This document shows, one piece after another, positions 12,888-16,386 of a DNA stretch of 16,386 bases (the stretch's first letter is position 1; every line of letters begins with the position of its first letter). The DNA is from Clostridiales bacterium (GTDB lineage: Bacteria; Bacillota; Clostridia; Oscillospirales; Oscillospiraceae), in the NCBI GenBank assembly GCA_019420945.1, contig JAHZGF010000001.1:1-16386 (forward strand), in the 5' to 3' direction. A program made the position numbers and the translations under genes. The notes beneath the pieces were generated by a model, which saw nothing but the letters and a program-made list of their open reading frames with translations, had not been told where the DNA came from and searched no databases.

Positions 12888-14213
12888 GTGAACAAAGTCA
12901 ACCAACTGCCCGACGGCAACAAGCATTCCATTGTGAGATTCGGCCTTTGGGGCTGGGTCACCATTCTGTACTGCCTGCTGATGTTTTTCCTCTATGTGGG
13001 CATGTGCAATGACGGCGCCAATATTACTTCCCCCAACGTAGCGGCCAAGCTGGGAGTCGAAAATGGCCTCATCATGAACATGAATTCCCTGGCCGGTCTG
13101 GTGGGCGTGGTGTTCTTCATCATTGTAGGCCAGATCAACCGCAAGATCGGGCCTCGGCTGGCCAGCGGTATCTGCACCATTGTGGCTGGCGTGGCTTATA
13201 TTCTGGCCTGCAACGCCCCCTCCGTACCCCTGTACTGCGTTGCTATGTGCTTTGTCTACGGCGGCATCATGTCCGCAGGCTATGTGGCCGGCGGCACTTT
13301 GGTGGCCAACTGGTTCCCCAAGAAGAAAGGCATTGTCATGGGATATACCACCATGGGCCACAACTTTGCCTCAGCCTTCTATGTGCAGCTGGTGTCCATC
13401 CTTGTAGCCCCTACGGTGCTGAAACATATCGGAGCCGCGGTGATTCCCATCGGCATCGGCGCTGTGGTGCTGGGTATCCTGGGCATTCTGTTGATTCGCA
13501 ACACCCCCGGTGAGCGGGGCCTGAATCCCGACAATGTGTCCGACAAGGTTTATGCTGAAGAGTATCACACCGGCCACGATGACGATGACGGCGGCTGGAC
13601 CACCGGCAAGCTGCTGAAGACCAAAGAGCTGTGGCTGGCGGCCATCACCACCGGTTTCTTCCAGATCTGTTCCGTAGGTGTTATGAGCCAGCTGGTGCTG
13701 CGCAACGTGGAACTGGGCTTCAGCCAGCAGACCGCTCTGAACGTGATGACTGTGCTGGCTCTGGGCGGTGTGGTCGGCTCCTGGCTGGTGGGCATCATTG
13801 ACGAGCGGCTGGGTACAAAAAAGACCATGGTGGGCTTCGGCATCTGGTATTGCGTGGCTCTGCTGCTGAATTTCACCGCCGTGGACCATGTGACTCCTCT
13901 GGTCTATGTGTCCCTGTTCATGATTGCCATGGGCATCGGCGGTTCCGCCAACTTCACCACCTCGCTGCCCACCTCCATCTTTGGCCGCCACGGCTTTGAC
14001 AAGGTGAACAGCGTTATTTTCCCCATCCAGGGCGCTGTGACAGCTCTCTGCTTTGCCGTCAACGGCCTGGTGCAGCTGATCACCGGCGGCCAGATCCGCA
14101 TGGCCTATCTGGTCTTTGCGGCGGTGGCGCTGGTCAACGTGCTGCTGGTGCTGTTGGTGGATGAGCACAAGTATAACAAGGACTGGCATGCGGCCCAGAA
14201 AGCCCATCAATGA
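12888..14213 (+). CDS. MFS transporter, OFA (oxalate/formate antiporter)-like
   Basis: The protein has 441 residues and about twelve membrane helices. The start is a GTG at 12888, nine bases after aaggag; an upstream in-frame ATG at 12828 lacks a ribosome binding site and would add a Cys/Phe-rich stretch. The segment VANWFPKKKGIVMGYTTMGHNFASAF (residues about 136-161) resembles the NWFPxKRG signature of OFA-type MFS carriers. A His/Asp-rich cytoplasmic loop (YHTGHDDDDGG) separates the two halves. OFA-like carriers move small organic acids. Its position inside the pathway suggests uptake of phloroglucinol or a related phenolic acid, or export of an acid product; the substrate is inferred. Confidence 0.88.
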   Translation: MNKVNQLPDGNKHSIVRFGLWGWVTILYCLLMFFLYVGMCNDGANITSPNVAAKLGVENGLIMNMNSLAGLVGVVFFIIVGQINRKIGPRLASGICTIVAGVAYILACNAPSVPLYCVAMCFVYGGIMSAGYVAGGTLVANWFPKKKGIVMGYTTMGHNFASAFYVQLVSILVAPTVLKHIGAAVIPIGIGAVVLGILGILLIRNTPGERGLNPDNVSDKVYAEEYHTGHDDDDGGWTTGKLLKTKELWLAAITTGFFQICSVGVMSQLVLRNVELGFSQQTALNVMTVLALGGVVGSWLVGIIDERLGTKKTMVGFGIWYCVALLLNFTAVDHVTPLVYVSLFMIAMGIGGSANFTTSLPTSIFGRHGFDKVNSVIFPIQGAVTALCFAVNGLVQLITGGQIRMAYLVFAAVALVNVLLVLLVDEHKYNKDWHAAQKAHQ

Positions 14214-14256
14214 TTGCCGGTCAAAATTCTCTGACTATCTAGAAAGGTGAGTTCAA

Positions 14257-15099
14257 ATGGCTAAGAAAACCATCATCACTGTGGCCACCACCGGCGCGTG
14301 GCCCAAGAAGGAGAACAACCCCAACGTCCCCATGACGCCTCAGGAGATCGTCAACGACGTCTACGAGTGCTGGCAGGCCGGCGCTGCCATTGCCCACCTG
14401 CACATGCGGGATGACCAGGGCAACGGCACTATGGATGCTGCCAAGTTCCGGGAGACCGTCCGTCTGCTCCGGGAGCAGCACCCTGACTGCGATATCATCC
14501 TGAACATGACCACCTCCGGCGACCTGGCTGCCACCGACGAGACCCGCCAGGCCCACCTGAAGGAGCTCCGCCCGGAGATGGGCAGCTATGACTGCGGTTC
14601 CATGAACTGGCTGAACACCAGCCTGTTCCTGAATCCCCCCAAGTTCCTGGAGGAGCTGGGCCGCAATATGCAGGAGTGGGGCGTCAAGCCTGAGATCGAG
14701 GCCTTTGACCCCGGCATGATCGCCAACGCCGCCTACTATCTGAAAAAGGGTGTGCTGAAGGCCCCACTTCACTTCCAGTTCTGCATGGGCTGCGCCAACG
14801 GTATCCCCGGCACCATGAAGAACCTGGTGTTCATGAAGGAGACCATGGAGTCCCTGTGCCCCGGTTCCACCTGGAGCTGCTTCGGCGTGGGCCATTGCGC
14901 CATGGAGATGACCTACGGCGCCGTCGCCCTGGGCGGCCATATCCGCGTGGGTATGGAGGACAATGTGATGTACGCCAAGGGCCAGCTGGCTGAGAGCAAC
15001 CGTCAGCTGGTGGAGCGTGCCGCCCGGGTGATCCGGGAGTATGGCAATGAGGTGGCTACCCCCGCCGAGGCCCGGGAGATTCTGGGTCTGAGAAAATGA
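14257..15099 (+). CDS. BKACE (DUF849) beta-keto acid cleavage enzyme, candidate triacetate acetoacetate-lyase
   Basis: The 280-residue TIM-barrel enzyme belongs to the family of 3-keto-5-aminohexanoate cleavage enzyme (Kce). It condenses a beta-keto acid with acetyl-CoA and releases acetoacetate plus a new acyl-CoA. Zn ligands are visible as His47 and His49 (AHLHMRD) and Glu234 in GMEDN; Arg230 and Asp235 correspond to catalytic residues of Kce. The N-terminal substrate motif reads TTGAW (Trp15) where the amino-substrate enzyme Kce has TGAE, consistent with a non-amino substrate. With 3,5-dioxohexanoate the products would be acetoacetate and acetoacetyl-CoA, matching the last step of anaerobic phloroglucinol degradation. 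The ribosome binding site is aaggtga. The stop overlaps the next start by 4 nt. Confidence 0.9.
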   Translation: MAKKTIITVATTGAWPKKENNPNVPMTPQEIVNDVYECWQAGAAIAHLHMRDDQGNGTMDAAKFRETVRLLREQHPDCDIILNMTTSGDLAATDETRQAHLKELRPEMGSYDCGSMNWLNTSLFLNPPKFLEELGRNMQEWGVKPEIEAFDPGMIANAAYYLKKGVLKAPLHFQFCMGCANGIPGTMKNLVFMKETMESLCPGSTWSCFGVGHCAMEMTYGAVALGGHIRVGMEDNVMYAKGQLAESNRQLVERAARVIREYGNEVATPAEAREILGLRK

Positions 15100-15287
15100 G
15101 CTGGGGTCCCTGCTTCATGTACTACCGCTGCCCGGGCTGCGGCAAGAAGTTCAAGTATGCGGTGGATATGATACCCGTGTTCGGGGATGCCTTTGGCAGT
15201 TGCCCCGATTGCGGGGCTATGGGTACCTTCCTGATGGACGGCGCCCGCACCCCGGACGATGCGGACTATTTTGAAGTGGAAGACTGA
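15096..15287 (+). CDS. Small zinc-ribbon protein coupled to the BKACE gene
   Basis: The 63-residue protein has two Cys pairs, C12-P-G-C15 and C36-P-D-C39, in the arrangement of a four-Cys zinc ribbon, plus a lone Cys6 and an acidic tail (DDADYFEVED). Its ATG lies within the end of the BKACE gene (ATGA overlap), so translation is probably coupled and stoichiometry linked. The function is not recognised. Possibilities are a metal chaperone or structural partner for the zinc-dependent BKACE or the cyclase, or a nucleic-acid-binding regulator. Good codon use matching its neighbours and conserved Cys spacing support it as a real gene. Confidence 0.75.
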   Translation: MSWGPCFMYYRCPGCGKKFKYAVDMIPVFGDAFGSCPDCGAMGTFLMDGARTPDDADYFEVED

Positions 15288-15311
15288 AGACAACGCTTCA
15301 CTTCCGGATGG

Positions 15312-15346
15312 ATACGGGCAGGGAGGCGCAGCGTCCCTGCCCGTAT
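15312..15346 (+). repeat. 13-bp perfect hairpin inside the operon
   Basis: atacgggcaggga (15312-15324) pairs exactly with tccctgcccgtat (15334-15346) around a 9-base loop. Only gtgctttgctt follows, so there is no proper U-tract. It lies between the zinc-ribbon gene and the dehydrogenase gene and could be a weak terminator, an RNA processing or stability element, or a block to 3' exonucleases. Confidence 0.6.
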
Positions 15347-15374
15347 GTGCTTTGCTTAGGAAAGGAACATCACC

Positions 15375-16304
15375 ATGAAAGAAATCAAGAACATTCTGAT
15401 CTGCGGCGCTGGTATGATGGGCAAGAATATTGCCTTTGTCATGGCCTCCTGCCCGGAGTATCAGGTGGCCCTCTATGACCTCTATGAGACCGACGTGGCC
15501 GCCGGCATTCGCACCAACACCGCCCAGCTGGTGGAAAAGGGCGTCATGACCACCCAGGATGTGGAGGACCGGCTCAGCCGTATCTCTTTCACCACCGACA
15601 TCGACAGCCCCCTGGTGTCCCAGGCCGACTTTGTCATTGAGGCTGTCTTTGAGGATATGAACATCAAGCAGGAGACCTTTGCCAAACTGGAGGCCCGCTG
15701 CAGCGCCGACACCATTTTCTGCACCAATTCCTCCGTCATGAGCCCCAGCCAGATCTCCGCCAAGCTGGAGCACCGGGAGCGGTTCGTGGGTACCCATTTC
15801 TGGAACCCCGGTCATCTGATCCCCCTGGTGGAGGTGGTCAAGTCCGACGCCTCCTCTGACGAGACCGCCCAGACGGTCATGGAGGTGCTGCGCAAGGTGG
15901 GAAAGAAGCCCGTACTGTGCAAGAAGGATGTGCCCGGCTTCATCGCCAACCGGATGCAGCACGCCCTGTGGCGTGAGGCCATCTCCATCGTGGAGCACGG
16001 CATCGCCGACGCCGCCACCGTGGATGAGGCAGTGAAATACTCCTTTGGCCTCCGGCTGCCCCAGCTGGGCCCCCTGGAGAACGCCGATATGGTGGGCACC
16101 GATCTGACCTATAACATCCACGATTACATCCTGAAGGACCTGGAGGATTCCCACGAGCCCTCCAAGCTGCTCAAGGAGCTGCGGGATCAGGGCAAGATCG
16201 GCTTCAAGACCGGCGAGGGCTTCCAGAAGTGGACCAGTGAACAGGTGGCCAAGTCCAACGCCGACTTGAACGAGTATCTGATCCGGATGCTCTATGGAAA
16301 GTAA
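15375..16304 (+). CDS. 3-hydroxyacyl-CoA dehydrogenase family enzyme, candidate 3-hydroxy-5-oxohexanoate dehydrogenase
   Basis: The 309-residue NAD(P)-dependent dehydrogenase has GAGMMG (residues 11-16) as the dinucleotide loop and Asp35 at the end of the second strand, favouring NAD. Catalytic residues are Ser119, His141 and Glu153, and the C-terminal domain begins DVPGFIANRM (residues 185-194). The active-site stretch THFWNPGHLIPLVEVV resembles the HP-NPP-HLIPLVEVV pattern of carnitine and L-gulonate dehydrogenases, which oxidise free hydroxy acids, more than the HFFNPAPVMKLVEV of butyryl-CoA enzymes. That fits oxidation of free 3-hydroxy-5-oxohexanoate to 3,5-dioxohexanoate. A 3-hydroxybutyryl-CoA dehydrogenase role is the alternative. 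aaagga lies about eight bases before the ATG. The thiolase gene starts 27 bases downstream. Confidence 0.88.
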   Translation: MKEIKNILICGAGMMGKNIAFVMASCPEYQVALYDLYETDVAAGIRTNTAQLVEKGVMTTQDVEDRLSRISFTTDIDSPLVSQADFVIEAVFEDMNIKQETFAKLEARCSADTIFCTNSSVMSPSQISAKLEHRERFVGTHFWNPGHLIPLVEVVKSDASSDETAQTVMEVLRKVGKKPVLCKKDVPGFIANRMQHALWREAISIVEHGIADAATVDEAVKYSFGLRLPQLGPLENADMVGTDLTYNIHDYILKDLEDSHEPSKLLKELRDQGKIGFKTGEGFQKWTSEQVAKSNADLNEYLIRMLYGK

Positions 16305-16331
16305 TTGTAACTTCAATTGGAGGAGACAAAA

Positions 16332-16386
16332 ATGAAAGAAGTCTATCTGGTAAACTGCTGCCGCACCGCCGTGGGCAAGTTCCAGG
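16332..16386 (+). CDS. Thiolase (acetyl-CoA C-acetyltransferase), 5' fragment
   Basis: Only the first 18 codons are in the window. MKEVYLVNCCRTAVGKFQ matches the thiolase N-terminus (typically VxIVxxxRTPxGKF-G). The ATG at 16332 follows ggagga by seven bases. A thiolase here would split the acetoacetyl-CoA formed by the BKACE into two acetyl-CoA, or run in reverse towards butyrate. The catalytic Cys and His lie beyond the window edge, so activity cannot be judged. Confidence 0.78.
   Translation, partial: MKEVYLVNCCRTAVGKFQ

Noticed and set aside
13371..14210. Long minus-strand frames opposite the MFS, BKACE, cyclase and dehydrogenase genes (up to 437 codons)
   Set aside because: They are shadows of GC-rich, codon-biased plus-strand genes: His/Gln/Gly-rich, without family motifs or ribosome binding sites.
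1..16386. CRISPR array, insertion sequence, phage genes or toxin-antitoxin pair
   Set aside because: No regularly spaced repeats, transposase, integrase or small paired genes with family motifs were seen on either strand.

Overview
The window looks like chromosomal DNA of an anaerobic gut Firmicute, most likely a flavonoid-degrading member of the Oscillospiraceae (Flavonifractor or a close relative). This is inferred, not proven. The grounds are moderately high GC in most genes, strong AGGAGG-type ribosome binding sites, a bile salt hydrolase, a clostridial-type phosphatidylserine synthase, and a gene set that fits anaerobic phloroglucinol fermentation.

Layout. (1) Bases 1-78 hold the 3' end of a tRNA (probably tRNA-Pro) and its terminator. 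(2) Bases 152-1632 hold an AT-richer MATE efflux gene with a near-consensus promoter and a terminator-like leader hairpin. (3) Bases 1855-5830 hold a five-gene minus-strand run: DNA alkylation repair HEAT protein, RluA-family pseudouridine synthase, HI0933-family flavoprotein, SAM methyltransferase and Maa-type acetyltransferase. The first four genes abut or overlap by 4 nt. (4) Bases 6093-8843 hold a plus-strand phospholipid operon: TVP38/VTT membrane protein, PssA, Psd and a PAP2 protein, with every junction overlapping. (5) Bases 8905-9879 hold a single minus-strand bile salt hydrolase with its own extended -10 promoter. (6) Bases 9880-10326 are a long regulatory intergenic region. (7) From 10327 past the right edge runs a catabolic cluster: cupin, SDR, cyclase-family hydrolase, MFS carrier, BKACE, small zinc-ribbon protein, 3-hydroxyacyl-CoA-dehydrogenase-family enzyme and the start of a thiolase.

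The main finding is the cluster in (7). Its enzyme classes match the anaerobic phloroglucinol pathway step by step: an SDR reduces phloroglucinol to dihydrophloroglucinol; a cyclase-family hydrolase opens the ring to 3-hydroxy-5-oxohexanoate; a dehydrogenase oxidises this to 3,5-dioxohexanoate (triacetate); and a BKACE cleaves it with acetyl-CoA to acetoacetate plus acetoacetyl-CoA, which a thiolase can split to acetyl-CoA. The assignment rests on gene families and context; substrates cannot be read from sequence. Not explained by the described pathway are a cupin that has lost all four canonical metal ligands and a 63-residue zinc-ribbon protein translationally coupled to the BKACE.

The phospholipid operon pairs PS synthase and PS decarboxylase with a VTT-domain protein, which suggests a dedicated phosphatidylethanolamine synthesis and transbilayer-distribution module.
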